Assembly: GCA_963978545.1 (NCBI GenBank)
Contig: OZ021725.1
Coordinates: forward strand, 11,113,197 to 11,177,196
Length of the DNA stretch: 64,000 nt
Direction of reading: 5' to 3'
DNA from: Linyphia triangularis
Lineage: Eukaryota > Arthropoda > Arachnida > Araneae > Linyphiidae
Shown here: positions 1 to 12,006 of the stretch, in pieces
Numbering within the stretch: the stretch's first letter is position 1
Layout of the letters: each line of letters begins with the position of its first letter
Notes under the pieces: generated by a model
What the model was told of the DNA's origin: nothing
Database searches by the model: none
The model's input: the letters and a program-made list of their open reading frames with translations, nothing else
Translations under genes and position numbers: made by a program

Positions 1-993
1 GGATTGAGCCTTATGCATGATATCAAAATTATCTTTGAATGAAAATCCAGGGAAGAATAAGCAAGAAAATTTTATATAACTTCTCACCAAGAATGGAATT
101 TTTGAGCCATTTACTAGCAGTGTGGACGGATGTCCATTATTTTTCATCTGGATCTAAATAAAAAGAAATATCGTTTGGCGATAACAATCGCTTCAAGATC
201 ACAAATGCGAAGTTTGCGTGAACGAAAAATACGATTGCCTAAATAGAAAATCGCAACCGTGATATTCCGATTTATTATTATTATTTTTTTTTTTAACTTA
301 TGTTTGTAACAAAAAGACTATTGAAGTACTGAGTTATGCTTATTTTATTCGATTTTATAAAACAGTTCGAATGCTTCAAAAACGTATTTAAAGAGTTCGA
401 GATTAGAAAAAATCAGCACCGGATATAAAGGTTACACACGCCTACGTCATGATCAACTACTATTTTGACGGGAAAGTAAAATGAGCATTGTGATTGGATA
501 ATGGGCTGTTAAAAATTTGAATTTCTTTTTTAGAGGAGTATTGTGATTGGCCAAAGCTATCTTCCAACTGTTGCCATACGACGGAACTCGATTGAAAATA
601 ATGATTTGCACAACGTCTATTACCTTCGGCAAAATTCTCTTAGTGGAAAACTTCTATGTTGTTGTTTGTTTGGTTGTAGAAGAAATACAATTTTTTTTTT
701 TTTAAATTTTACTATAATAAGCACAATGGGATGTAAAGCGGAAAAAAAAAGAAAATGAATTAAAGTTTAAATGAAAATATATATTAGTTCAGTAGTGTTT
801 TCTGTTCTACGTGGAAAGTTTGACGGACTAAATTAAAATTCATATCTAAACATATTAACAAAGCTAGTTGGCTTTCTATGAGTTTAAAATTAAAATAATC
901 AAAAGAGCCTCCATTTTTGAATTTGAAACAACTTTCAAGTTATTTCTTTTAAACGTGTAATGCACGCAGTACGTTTAATTACATAAACTCATT
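1..993. other. AT-rich stretch, nothing recognised
   Basis: I see no gene, RNA or repeat here that recurs elsewhere in the window. The small open frame at 543-758 has low-complexity Asn/Phe-rich sequence and no recognisable domain. Confidence 0.5.
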
Positions 994-1420
994 AGGAAGA
1001 AGTCCTAGTATGAATCCTTCCCTATACTCGCTGTGCTACAATCTTTTAGTCCAGTGCATTTAGAAACTACTTTGTACGAAAATCTTGAAATTTGGTGAGT
1101 AGGTACGAAAATGATCACTCGATGAAATGACATAAATTAAAAACTCGAAAAAAAACCGTCTAATATATATTATTTTGTATTTGAAACCCTTTCTTTAATG
1201 CATATGCAGTGGCTCCACCTGGTTTTGTATTTTGCCATTTTAATTTCCGTTTATAATAGATAGACATTAAATGAAAACAATTCACGTCATTTCATGAGAT
1301 GATCATTTTCGTACCTACTCACCAAATTTCAAGATTTTCGTACAAAGTAGTTTCTAAATGCACTGGGCTGGGAGATTGTAAAATAGCGAGGATAGGGAAC
1401 GTTTCTTACTAGGATTTCCT
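994..1420. mobile_element. Foldback element, family C copy 1
   Basis: The two ends are inverted copies of each other: the left arm (about 994-1140) and right arm (about 1275-1420) share the words TCCTAGTA, TTCCCTATACTCGC and GGTGAGTAGGTACGAAAATG in opposite orientation. A second copy with the same arms lies at 28714-29783. No coding content. It is a non-autonomous DNA element of unassigned superfamily; a target duplication could not be read. Confidence 0.7.
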
Positions 1421-1561
1421 CTGAGTTCAAAATATCCGGTTTCTCGTAACATATCATTTGGGCCTTTATTCTTAGTAGTTCCAGATAAAAATTAACTTTA
1501 AAAAATGTAAATACAAAGTTTCGCATGATTATACTAGTTTCACACACAAGTCTGTTTTCTA

Positions 1562-2036
<475 letters not shown>

Positions 2037-2091
2037 GTTTCGAGCTTCTTTATGACATTTTCACCTTTTATTTGCCTTGTGTCATATACTA

Positions 2092-2319
2092 TACTAAACT
2101 TCAACTTAACCAGACATCACTTAGACGGTAGATCATGACAGTGCTCATAGGTATTTAATCCAGTTTGGCGGAGTGAAGACATAATTCTTGCCTTTTGTTC
2201 TCTGTAGGGTTGTGGTTTGGCGAACATTATGCTTTCACGCCGCCAAAATGGATTAAATACCTATGAGCACTGTCACGATCTACCGTCTAAGTGATGTCTA
2301 GTTAAGTTGAAGTTTAGTA
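2092..2319. mobile_element. Palindromic MITE with TA target duplication, copy 1
   Basis: The 228-bp element is almost entirely an inverted repeat: the left end TACTAAACTTCAACTTAAC mirrors the right end. It is flanked by TA on both sides, as for Tc1/mariner-type insertions. A second copy lies at 34081-34321 with the same ends and TA flanks. The centre (about 2172-2245) is asymmetric. Confidence 0.85.
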
Positions 2320-2431
2320 TAATCAAAATTTAATTTTTTAGCAAAGTTTTGATTATTTTGTTTTTAGATTTTATCTTATAAAACAAATGTGAATTTCAGA
2401 GATTTTTTGGTATTTTCCATTTTGAGAATTA

Positions 2432-2588
2432 ACTAGGTGGGTGAAACATCGCGCAACTTTCAGTTACACTGTAATATTGTTCATTGCATTAAAGTCTGAC
2501 GTGGTGTTATTTACCGTTTTCATATTTTCACACATTTAAATAAAAAAGGCCAGTTTGGCGACATTTTTGATAATAATTTTTACATGAG

Positions 2589-2619
<31 letters not shown>

Positions 2620-3035
2620 AGAACACTTAATGAGGCATTAGCACAGAGATTTGTTAGTAAAAATCCTTAGAGCCGTTTTTTAGTTATCATTGAAAAACAT
2701 GATTTTTTTTTTCACTGGCAACTACCTTATTCGCATGCGCGATTTTGACGAAAACCTTAATGGTAGGTCCTTGTGCCCTCACCATCCCTCAAACCAAATT
2801 TGAACATCATAGGTCACTTTGTTCGGGAGTTTTGCTGACCACGGTCACACAGACATTTTTTCTAGATCACTTTTTTGAGATCAGGATGTTCCAAAACGTG
2901 GAGAAATGCAAAAAAAAAAAAAAAAAATCAGAATTGTTTTTTTGACCCAATACTATACTATCATTAACTTATGTATTACATATGGGTAATTGAAAGTAAA
3001 ACTAGGGGTGTGGAACTTCGAACAACTTTCAATCT
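2432..3035 (+). mobile_element. Repeat family B, copy 1
   Basis: Starts with a CTAGGTGGGTGAAACATCG-type end and closes with GGGTAATTGAAAGTA, the two hallmarks of family B. The body carries GCATGCGCGATTTTGACGAA and TGTTCGGGAGTTTTGCTGAC, found in all B copies. At 3001-3035 a second B-type left end (ACTAGGGGTGTGGAAC) follows immediately. Non-coding; class not established. Confidence 0.75.
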
Positions 3036-4049
3036 ATATATATAATTCCCTTGCGTAACGTCCAAATTTTGCTGTATTTCTGTGAGCAGAATGGCAACGA
3101 TTTCAAACATACAATTACAAACCTTCTAAATATACTTTATGCACGAATTTCCAAATTCAGCAATCCAGCCAATCACAGTATATCTTTTGAGATTTGACTA
3201 ATACATCTGACAACAGCAACAACTTGGATTCGCTATATTTTGCTTTTCTTATTACAGTCTATAGATAGAAATTATTGCCTATTTAAAACGTATTGATTTA
3301 ATAGTAACGATGATACAAGAATAAATGGATCCAAGATGTGTATACATTTCTTTTGGATTAGAATTTCGGATAAACCAGACATTTTCGGAAAATTTATCTG
3401 CTGGAACATGTTCCGGAGGTCGCCGGGTTGCATTTAGCGCTAAATCACCAACTTTCAAAAAGTCGCAAAGTGGCATTGTGTTGTAAATCTGAAGACATAT
3501 TTATTTCTAATCAGTGCAAATTCAGCTGTTACGAATTGAAAACTATCAAAAGAACGAATAAAACCACCTACACAACTTCAAAATCTCATATGAAATTTTA
3601 AAAAAAACTTTTTGCGAAATAGGGCTAATTTTCTCGCCAAATTTGATTTTCAAAAAATTCCGGTTGATTGAATGTCGAATAATTGGCCTTTCGCTGTCTT
3701 ATTTTATTTTCTAAGTATCACAAAAAAGATTATGCGAACTTATGATTGCTTCGTTAAGAAATTTAGATAAGCAACTTTAATTATTTTGGCGCTTCATACG
3801 AAACCAGCCCGTAAATTTTAATTGTTCAATGAAATAACTGATATTTTTTAAATATATGTTCGATACTGTTTATTTTTGTTGTTTTCTAAGAAGTTTCTAC
3901 TACGTTGCCACACTGTCCCTGCTTAACGCGTCTCGAAAGATAATGACGTGGTAAGTATTCTGGCTCTTCATAAATATCAAAACGTTTTCAGTTTCATGGC
4001 ATTATGCAGCTAAAATAGCTTTTTGCTAGAGCATATTTTAAATGCTTCA
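3036..4049. other. No feature recognised
   Basis: AT-rich sequence without recognisable genes or window-internal repeats. The minus-strand open frame at 3279-3476 (65 codons) has no recognisable domain. Confidence 0.4.
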
Positions 4050-4136
4050 CTTTGAGGCAAACAAAGCGAGCCAAGGGGATTGCATAGCAATCTAGGGGGT
4101 TGGCGAGCGTCAGAGAGCAGGGAGCGGAGCCCCCTA
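4050..4136. other. GC-rich cluster of short hairpins
   Basis: Within AT-rich flanks sits a compact run of hairpins: GATTGC-ATA-GCAATC, and CTAGGGGG closing on CCCCCTAG about 30 bases later. The words CAAAGCGAGC and GATTGC recur in the same order in both copies of repeat D (near 9935 and 26817). Probably a mobile-element end; function unknown. Confidence 0.45.
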
Positions 4137-4249
4137 GTTGCAATATAATACTGACGTCGATTTGTGTCTCATCTACCGTATTCATACTTTTTCAATCATT
4201 TCGTAAAAACTGACAGTTTGCGAAATGTTTTGCGATAATTGTTATAAGG

Positions 4250-4279
4250 GATTTAAGGAAAAAAAAATCCTCACCCTCC

Positions 4280-4310
<31 letters not shown>

Positions 4311-4874
4311 GATTTTGGCGTTACACTTATCGATAATTCTTACATTATCCTTTTCTTACAAGTGAAACTGGCCAGAGGAGAAAAAACGATCGTTGATGCA
4401 CAAGGAAAGAGAACTCTGTGTTAAAGGCATTCGTTTTTCAACTTTTTACGCCATTAGAGCATTTTTACGGGAATTTCGGATGTGGGGATGTTTAGAACAT
4501 CTTAAGAGGCATTACCACAGCGATTTTAAACAAACTCTTTGGAGCCTTTTTCTAGCAATTACTGAAAAACATGATTTTTTCAATGGCAGTTACCCTATGC
4601 GCATGCGCGATTTTGACTAAAACCTTAATGGTAGGTCCTTGGGCCATCACTAACCCTCAGACCAAATTTGAATATCGTAGGCCAATTTGTTCGGGAGTTA
4701 TGCTGACCACGTAAACACATACACACAGACAGACATTTTTTCTAAATCACTTTTTTGAAATCAGGGTGTTTCAAAGCGTAGAAAAATGCAAATTAAAAAA
4801 AGAAAGAAAAAAAATTCTGACCGAATGCTATACTTTCATTACCCTATGTATACATATGGATAATTGAAAGTACA
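4250..4874 (+). mobile_element. Repeat family B, copy 2 (left end missing)
   Basis: Contains the internal B landmarks in order: GATGATTTTGGCG, ATCGATAATTCTTACATTATC, GAGGCATTACCACAGCG, GCATGCGCGATTTTGAC, TGTTCGGGAGTTATGCTGAC, and the right end ATGGATAATTGAAAGTA. It opens in an A-tract where the usual left third should be. Confidence 0.75.
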
Positions 4875-5295
4875 AAAAAAATTAAGCCAACATATTGTAA
4901 AATGTTAACCTCAGGTTTCTAAAGATTGTTTTTATAATGTTCAGATTTTTTTTTTTAAATAACCTGAGCTGTAGTTACTTAGAAATGACACTTATTAAAA
5001 TTGCTTTTTTTAACAGTACCGGAGTTAAGGCCTACTGACGATTACGAATGAATAGCATAAAAAGATCCATCATATACAAATGAAATCAAATAAAATTTCA
5101 CAAAGCAGTTCAACTGAGTTTCAAAATATTTCAAATGACCTTTAGGTTACATTGCTGCAATGTGCTTTTTTTCCTTATCCGTTTTAGTTAAACCACTGAC
5201 CAAATTCTTGTAAATTTAAACGATATATTTTTTATTTTATTTATCATTATCGAATTGTATGTAAAACGGGTTAAAACCTGCTAGTGGTGGACCTG

Positions 5296-5545
5296 CTATT
5301 AAGATTTTCGCCAAAATTCCGCATGTAAGAATTATCGTTAAGTATATCGCCAAATTCGCTATTTTGAGCTTGTTTTTTTTTACCAATGTAAGAATTACCA
5401 CCAAAAATATCGTCAAATTAACCTTTTTATTTAAATGAATATGGAAACGGTATATAACATAAATCCACGTCGAATTTAAATGAAGTTATCAGCATTATGG
5501 TGTAATTGAAGTTGTACGATATACCACACCCTAAGCATTGATGAT
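5296..5545. mobile_element. Repeat family B fragment
   Basis: Carries the family-B terminal third: GTAAGAATTATCG, ATCGCCAAATT, AACATAAATCCACGTCG and GTGTAATTGAAGTTGTACGAT, followed by a CCACACC end. The rest of B is absent. Confidence 0.6.
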
Positions 5546-5757
5546 CAATTGAAACTTCGACTTATTCGAAAAGATTTTTAAGTTAAAATTTTAAACAACA
5601 ACTAATAATTATAACTATAATAGCTATATCAACCACCTATTAAGAAAAATACTTTTTAAAGGGTCGTTATACACTTACGAGCTTAAGCTTCTATAAAGTG
5701 TTAACCCGAGTTTAAGTTATTTAGGGCACATTATTACAAAGTATACATACTGTCAAT

Positions 5758-6435
5758 TAGAGGTCGGAAATATCGATCAAAATAAATATCGATACTATAT
5801 CGTTGCATAGAAGAAAAAATATCGATATATTGATACACGATTTTTTATTATTTAATTTTCAATTTTGCCAGAAACGAAGTTTTTCTGGGGAAATTTCTAC
5901 TTATCATGAATTCATGCCAAAATTGTTTTAATAAATAAATTATTAAAAGTATTTTTATAAATAAATTATATTATCAATCGGAATAAATAAAATGCATTTA
6001 GATGTCAATGCATAAATTCGCATTTATTTTTAAAGAAGAAATTTTGAAAAGTAGTTTACTGCATATTTTGCTTCTTGAAATGTTTTTGATATTTAAAATT
6101 AGACGCAAATTCCAGGCACACGTTGACAACTGAAACGGTGCTGTGTTAATTACTACTAAAGTATGATCTTATCTTTCCATTACATTATGTTTTCTTTTTG
6201 GTTAGGGTGCCATTTTAACTGTCTCTCAGCTAAGTCCAAACTTGAGTTTTGAAGTTTTTGAAAAGGGAATAAAGAAAATCGAAAAATACACATGGAACTA
6301 CAAAATGATCGTCAAAAAACTAAAAATGTTTGAAAATATCGATATATCGGTGTCTTGTATAGGTATTTTTAGTATCGATATTTAAAAAAAAATATCGATA
6401 AAAATATCGTCGTATCGATATATCGCCGACCTCTA
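5758..6435. mobile_element. hAT-type MITE with ATCGAT-rich ends, copy 1
   Basis: Ends are TAGAGGTCGG and CCGACCTCTA, flanked by a perfect 8-bp duplication CTGTCAAT (5750-5757 and 6436-6443). An 8-bp duplication with short inverted ends is the hAT signature. Both subterminal regions are packed with ATCGATA motifs. No transposase. A sister copy (500 bp) lies at 12341-12840. Confidence 0.85.
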
Positions 6436-6443
6436 CTGTCAAT

Positions 6444-7500
6444 ACTGTTCCAAATCGAGTTTTTCCAAAGGTCACCTATTTAGATAGACTTCTAAAACCC
6501 TCAATCTATCTTAATTACGAGGCGTGGTGTTGACAAGTCAATATGTTTTTAATATCAAAGAGAAATATATCGACATCAATTACCTTTTTTTTTTAATGAT
6601 TGATGGATTGTTGGGCAAATCAGTAGGTTATAACATTAAATACTTAATTTTTTTCTATTAGAACTTGCAAGAAAATTTCAAACCTTTTACTTTAAGTTGT
6701 TAAGAAATCAATTGCAATTGAATGTCCTGATTTTTTGTAACTGCATACCCGTAACTGGAACCGCGAGTTAGAATGTTATTTGTGACCTTAACTGGGAATT
6801 TCCAACACAATCAAACTAAACAATAAATTATAAAAAAAATTACCAAGTGTATGTGCACTAAATATCTCAAGGCGAATTCATTATTATTTCGAGTTTCCTT
6901 GAAACTTTTTGTGATATACCAAAACTGATTGATTATCTACGCTTTTTTAGCGTTTTCAAAATCCATAAAAACGTATACCAATAACTTTTTTTTACATCTA
7001 TTGAATGTAAATAAACAATCGGTGTGTTTATTTTGAGAACATATTTAAAAGTAAATTTACCAAATTATACACTAAGTAAAAATCATAACAATAAGAAATA
7101 GCTTTAGTATACATTGATTGATAAGTTTCCATTTTTAAATTTTGTTTCATTTTTTTTTTTTTTTTTACAGATAGATTCGATATCGATGACAATGCATTCT
7201 ATCAAATTTCGGGGCTGTTACTGTCACTAAAAGTTCGCTTTTACGGAATACTAATAAACCAACTTGCCGTCATCCAAACGCGTTAAAATCATTGTTAAGC
7301 ATCGATGGTTAAAATAGCATTGAACCGTCCTTTGAAGAAAATATTTACTGTTGCCAAACAAAAATTTAATAAATAAATAATAAAATTCTTTTAATTAGAA
7401 TAAATAAAAGATATTTGGATGTGAATGCATAAATTCACACTCATTTTTAATAAATAAATTTTGAAACGTAGTTTGTCACGCATTTTACTGATAGAAATAT
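6444..7500. other. No feature recognised
   Basis: AT-rich sequence with a poly-T run near 7149-7168. I see no gene or window-internal repeat. Confidence 0.4.
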
Positions 7501-7704
7501 TGTTGCACAAATTGTCTGTATATAGTGTAAATAGTGACGTATTATTTTAAAATTCTATTGTAATTTATTTTATCTTATTTCATTTATTAACAGCGATAGT
7601 ACAAGTTAGAAAAAGGTGGCAACACCTAAAGCAATCGAGAAATTTCGAGATGTTTATTTGTCGAGTTGGCTGGATGTTTCGAGAATGTTCTCACGCGCCA
7701 GGTA

Positions 7705-8250
7705 CACTATCTACCAATAAGAAATTGGACCCTGTGATAAAAGAGATAAACACAATTTATTCAAATTCAATTAGTGGTTGATCCTCCACCTAAGGCAATT
7801 ACAGTATTTACATTCCGGGGCATGCTTTCCGCAAGTGTTTGGATGATGGACAGTGGTATTTTGTTCCACTCGGCTTGGAGTGGACATGTAAGTTCTTTCA
7901 CCGATTTTGGGCGGTTGCTGCACCCCTTAATTCAGCGATCCTACTCGTCGCAGAGGTGTTCCATAAGATTCACGTCTGGACTCTGAGCAGGCCAGTCCAG
8001 TCGGTTCTGCCCGCTGTCATCATACTAATCCATGGTGGACCTCGCAACATTACAAGTGGCGTTGTCATATTGGAAGTAACAATGATCCAACCCGTAAAAT
8101 TGCCACAGCGTAGGGAGCATATAGTTATCTAGATTAGTGGAGTAGTAGTCAGCGTTGAGCCTACCATGAATTGGGATCAAGGGTTACGTAGATCAGGACT
8201 GCAGACATCCACAATTGCATGAGTGTCCAAATACTTATTGGTAGATAGTG
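7705..8250 (-). mobile_element. Tc1-like transposon remnant
   Basis: Ends CACTATCTACCAATAAG and its exact inverse, flanked by TA (7703-7704 and 8251-8252). The intact LTR-2 at 50124-50582 provides the empty site (CCAAGTATAAATAAG). Only the C-terminal part of a transposase remains, so the element is an internally deleted, non-functional copy. Confidence 0.88.
7767..8075 (-). pseudogene. Tc1-like transposase, C-terminal remnant (DD34E)
   Basis: Read on the minus strand, one frame of about 103 codons runs from FQYDNATCNVARSTMD through NRLDWPAQSPDVN and MEHLCDE to the C-terminal words KSVKEL, LQAEWNKIP and ESMPRNVNTVIA. These are Tc1-family transposase blocks. The second catalytic Asp (in QYDN) and the Glu (in MEHL) are visible with exactly 34 residues between them, the Tc1 DD34E spacing; the first Asp and the whole DNA-binding half are absent. 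Three in-frame stop codons interrupt the frame, so it is dead. It sits inside short TA-flanked inverted repeats. The family assignment is firm. Confidence 0.88.
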
Positions 8251-8490
8251 TATAAATAAGACCGGAGATCGGGAAAGTTTTCAGTGTGACTTCGGATCCC
8301 GATGAAAGCTGATATGAACGCTGTGTTTACCTATTGGAGTGAGCTTGTATAATCGCTGAATTCGGAGTTGTTTTTATTGAAGCTTGTATTGAAGATTAAT
8401 AGTGATTGCACTGTTCGTTGAATATTTTTTATGAGCTCTCGTAGAGAGAATAAATATTTTTATACCGTAAAAACTGTGCCATCATTGCCT

Positions 8491-8872
8491 AGGTAGGCCA
8501 TCAAGGTACATTTGTATGAAAAAAACAGCATTTTGAGAAAACAGTGTTTTAAGTACAAAGAAAGCGGTTTTTTTTAGTGATGCTATCTTTTTGAAAATAT
8601 TTAAAAATATTTCCCAATATTAACAACATTTTCCACCAAGTTAAACCCTTTTTTAAATAACATTTCGAATATTCTAATGCCCAAAAAACCTCAAAATGGA
8701 AACATAGAAAAATGTTTGCCTCCCCCCCCCCCCTCCCCATCTCCTGATAGGACTCGGCTGACGACCACAGTTCGTATTAAAGACAGAGATCTAGATTTGT
8801 GTTAAGAAGTTGCATTAGATTAGTATGTTTTTGCATGTAAGTTTACCATTTCGTTTCATCACGACAAACTAC
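8491..8872. other. No feature recognised
   Basis: Short spacer with a poly-C tract near 8722-8734. The minus-strand open frame at 8549-8740 is low-complexity. Confidence 0.4.
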
Positions 8873-9531
8873 TAGACTGAGAGAAAATTGCATGTTTAGA
8901 TACCCCATCAAACATCATTCTGAATTTTGTATAGAAACTGGAGAAAAGTTAGTAGATTACGAATCCACTGGTCTGCCGTAGTAAAAATGGCCGAAACTGG
9001 TCAAAAATCGACTTTGAATAAGTTGAACTAAATCCAATTGCCAAATGCACCATAACTTGCCAAATAATGAGTATTTTTTTTATTTGGTAACCCTCACTCT
9101 TTAATTTTCAATTTAGAAGTTTGCAGACGATTCAGATATCTGGCGACGATCTACTTGCATCTATTAAAAGGGAACCAAGTTGGCAATAAACATTACGTCA
9201 CTGATGACGTAACTAATGTTGCCAATTTGGATTATTTTTAAAATATACAAGTTTTCCGAGCCAGAGATCAGAAATCGTTTGCACTTTTTCTCATTGAAAA
9301 TCAAAATGCAGTGGGTTGCCAGACGAAAAAGTGTGTACTCTTTTTGGCAAATCATGACATATTTGGCAATAGGATTTTAGTTTAACTCATTCCAAGTCGA
9401 TTTTTGATCAGTTTCAGTCATTTTTGCCACGGTAGACCTGTGGATTCCTAATCTACTCACTTTTCTCCAATTTCTATAAAAAAAAAATTCAGAATGATGT
9501 TTGATGGGGTCCAAAAATCGCAGTCGCCTCT
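8873..9531 (-). mobile_element. Foldback family A, copy 1
   Basis: Both ends carry the family-A arm (CATCATTCTGAATTTT, TAGATTACGAATCCACTGG, inverted at the right end). The centre holds ATTACGTCACTGATGACGTAA. The half containing TCTCATTGAAAATCAAAATG is on the right, so the copy is reversed relative to the copy at 47145-47801. Its left terminus is diverged. Confidence 0.8.
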
Positions 9532-9904
9532 CTGATTACTTCTTTTTGTTTGCTTTGGTCATTTCCCTATTCCTGCCGCAATCAAGTTCAACTAACTACT
9601 AATGGCATTCTAAAAGACAGACGATTTCGCTGCAATTGTCAATCGATTTGTTTATTGCTGTTTAAAAAAAAAAGAACAAATAATAACAATAAAAAACAGA
9701 TCCACCTGGTAGCCAGAAACGGAAACACGATGGAGGAATCAGGTGATTGAACCTAAACTTTGTTTTGGAAGCCAAACCATAACATCCGCGAAGAAAATAA
9801 TCCCTGGAAAAGAACAACTGGCCGGACTATTGAGGAACTGCGCTTCAAAGAATGGAAAAGGTTAAACAAATGGCCAGAATTGTCATGGAATACTACTTCG
9901 GAGC
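9532..9904. other. No feature recognised
   Basis: Two short open frames (9550-9750 and 9760-9969) lie here, but neither has a recognisable domain and the second runs into repeat D. Confidence 0.35.
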
Positions 9905-10623
9905 GCGTTTACGTTTTTTTTTGTGGGGGCTTTGCAAAGCGAGCTAGATTGCTTTGGAAGTGGGGATAGTTGTCGAAAAGCTATTTTGGTTTATGGGGAT
10001 AAGTTCTAAATATACCATGATGGCGGGTGTTTAGAAATTTTTGTTGGTTTGTAAATGTTTATTGATTTATGTATGGTAAAAATTCATAGTGTTCTTTATT
10101 GTTTGAATTTATCAATCTTCTTCGAAGGTAAATATTCTTTCACAGGTAAAAACAAATATAAAGACGAGCTTTTTTTTTAATAAAGTTATTTTTGTTTGAA
10201 TTTTGCACTTTATTTACAAAGGATATTTATTGCAAAGGTTATGGTACTCGCTCCGACGTGATTGGGGAAAGCTTCAAAAAGAAGTATTTGAAGACTTTTA
10301 TTTTTTTCCAAAATGTAATTAATGACATATAATATAATCCATAAAAACTAAGTTTTTAATATAAATGCTTTATATGCATCGCTAATTTTTATATTCATTA
10401 ATGAAGGTATTATTACAAATGAAGTGAAATGAATGGGGAGAATTTAAATTTTGATCGATTATTTATTCCAAATCCCCTTAATAAATAATTAGCCCCGAAT
10501 TAATTGTTTGTTCAACTGCACAATTTAAAATATGTATTAGACCGTTTCCTTTTACTTTGAATTAAATTTTGATTCTGCAAAAAAGCGCAACATAGGTAAA
10601 TAACAATCCTAATGCTCCTTTAA
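9905..10623. repeat. Repeat D, copy 1
   Basis: About 715 bp closely matching 26791-27527, from CGCGTTTACG to GCTCCTTTAA. Relative to that copy it lacks about 20 bp after TTTTGAT (near 10455). Its right end was entered by the TTAA-target foldback at 10624. A diverged inverted piece of D lies at about 11495-11590. Non-coding. Confidence 0.85.
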
Positions 10624-11305
10624 GGCGTCTTCTCACTTTAGGCACCTCGAAAATAGGCTACTTTCGCGATTTTTTTTCAAGGATTTTTGCAAACAATTAT
10701 GGGATAAAATGGATCCTATATAATAAACACATCTTTCAAGTACAAGAAAAAAAAAAATTAAATTTTTTTGAACAATTATTATAATAAAACAGTAGCATCG
10801 AAAAACCCGTGTAGAAATGTAATGTTCGTGGCTTGTTGATGAAATTTCGGAAACTATCCGGCCGATTGTCATGAAATTTGAATGACATATTCTTCATAGT
10901 TATGGCTATGGCGCACGTTTTTCGAAAAAGTAAAAAAAAAAAACGCGTTTTTTGCAGTTTTTTGTAAAAAAAAAAAAATACTTCAAATCAAAATTTCAAA
11001 AATCTGATGATATGCGCTATAGCCATAACTATGAAGAATATGTCATTCAAATTTCATGACAATCGACCGGATAGTTTCCGAAATTTCATCAACAAGCCAC
11101 GAACATTACATTTCTACACGGGTTTTTCGATGCTACTGTTTTATTATAATAATTGTTCAAAAAAATTAAAAAAAAAAAATTTCTTGTACTTGAAAGATGT
11201 GTTTATTATATAGGATCCATTTTATTCCATAATTGTTTGCAAAAATCCTCGAAAAAAAATCGCGAAAATAGCCTATTTTCGAGGTGCCTAAAGTGAGAAG
11301 ACGCC
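10624..11305. mobile_element. Long-armed foldback MITE with TTAA duplication
   Basis: The 682-bp element is an inverted repeat with arms of about 290 bp (10624-10915 and about 11010-11305) and a short A-rich loop. The terminal sequence is GGCGTCTTCTCACTTTAGG. It is flanked by TTAA (10620-10623, 11306-11309). The second copy of repeat D preserves the empty site CTCCTTTAATAAAAT. The TTAA target fits piggyBac- or Kolobok-type transposition; no transposase is present to decide. Confidence 0.88.
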
Positions 11306-11494
11306 TTAATAAAATTTCTTCCTACAGGTACAGAGTCTTTTAGAAACGACTCCTTAACTTTGAAGTAACGTAACTGCGAAACAGTAGGAGAGAGAATGAA
11401 GAGACAAGTTTGATTGACAGGTATGGAATGGTTTGCAAAATTAGTTACAATATTGAAATGTGGCGATAAATTGCTTTAAGGGGAGGTTGGTGCC

Positions 11495-11590
11495 CAAAAA
11501 TTTATAAATAATCGATTTTGAAAAAATTTAATCAAAATTTAAATTCTTCCCTTTAAAAGGATGTATCATTTGTAATAATACCTCAACTCA
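11495..11590. repeat. Inverted, diverged piece of repeat D
   Basis: Read on the minus strand it matches the D segment containing GGTATTATTACAAATGA, GAATTTAAATTTTGAT and AATCGATTATTTAT in the same order, suggesting that D was originally palindromic. Confidence 0.55.
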
Positions 11591-11777
11591 ACTCAGAAAC
11601 TGCGCAAACTGCCTTCTTGAAACTTTTACTATATATTCCTTTTATGTATCTATGTATATTGAAGTGAGATTTTGTTGTTATTTGAAAAATATTTTTTTTT
11701 TTTTGTTTTTGCTTTTTTCGGCTTAAAAATTCTTGTGATTTTTAACAAATTTGAGTAAGTTTCGCGAAAATTCATTT

Positions 11778-11808
<31 letters not shown>

Positions 11809-12006
11809 AAGTCACAATGAAAAGCTAACTTTAGTAGAATAAAAAGTATCAGCTAAATGCACTGAAAAAAAAAATTAGGCTTCTATGTCAAATCCTTTCT
11901 GAGAAAAAGGTACTTGAAATCTGACAAATTAACAACCTCGGTATAAAGGGTGAACAACTCTACTTAAAATTTGAATACAACGGAATGATTCAATCCTTTT
12001 CCTCTC
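11591..12006. other. No feature recognised
   Basis: AT-rich spacer with poly-T and poly-A runs (near 11690-11706 and 11778-11802). Confidence 0.4.

Larger units (their letters stand above)
7501..8490 (+). mobile_element. LTR-2 solo LTR, split by a Tc1-like insertion and truncated
   Basis: Begins TGTTGCACAAATTGTCTG directly after ATAT, matching the intact LTR-2 at 50124-50582. It is interrupted at 7705-8250 by a Tc1-like remnant. The 3' part keeps the polyadenylation signal AATAAA (8449-8454) and reads to TCATTGCCT, where similarity to the intact copy stops, so the terminal TAACA is missing. No internal retrotransposon genes follow. Confidence 0.75.

Noticed and set aside
4050..4136. Bacterial contamination or symbiont insertion
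   Set aside because: The GC-rich hairpins are only about 90 bp long, share words with repeat D elsewhere in the window, and are flanked by ordinary host repeats.
7774..8132. Two overlapping plus-strand open frames
   Set aside because: They are antisense to the Tc1-like transposase remnant read on the minus strand with DD34E spacing.
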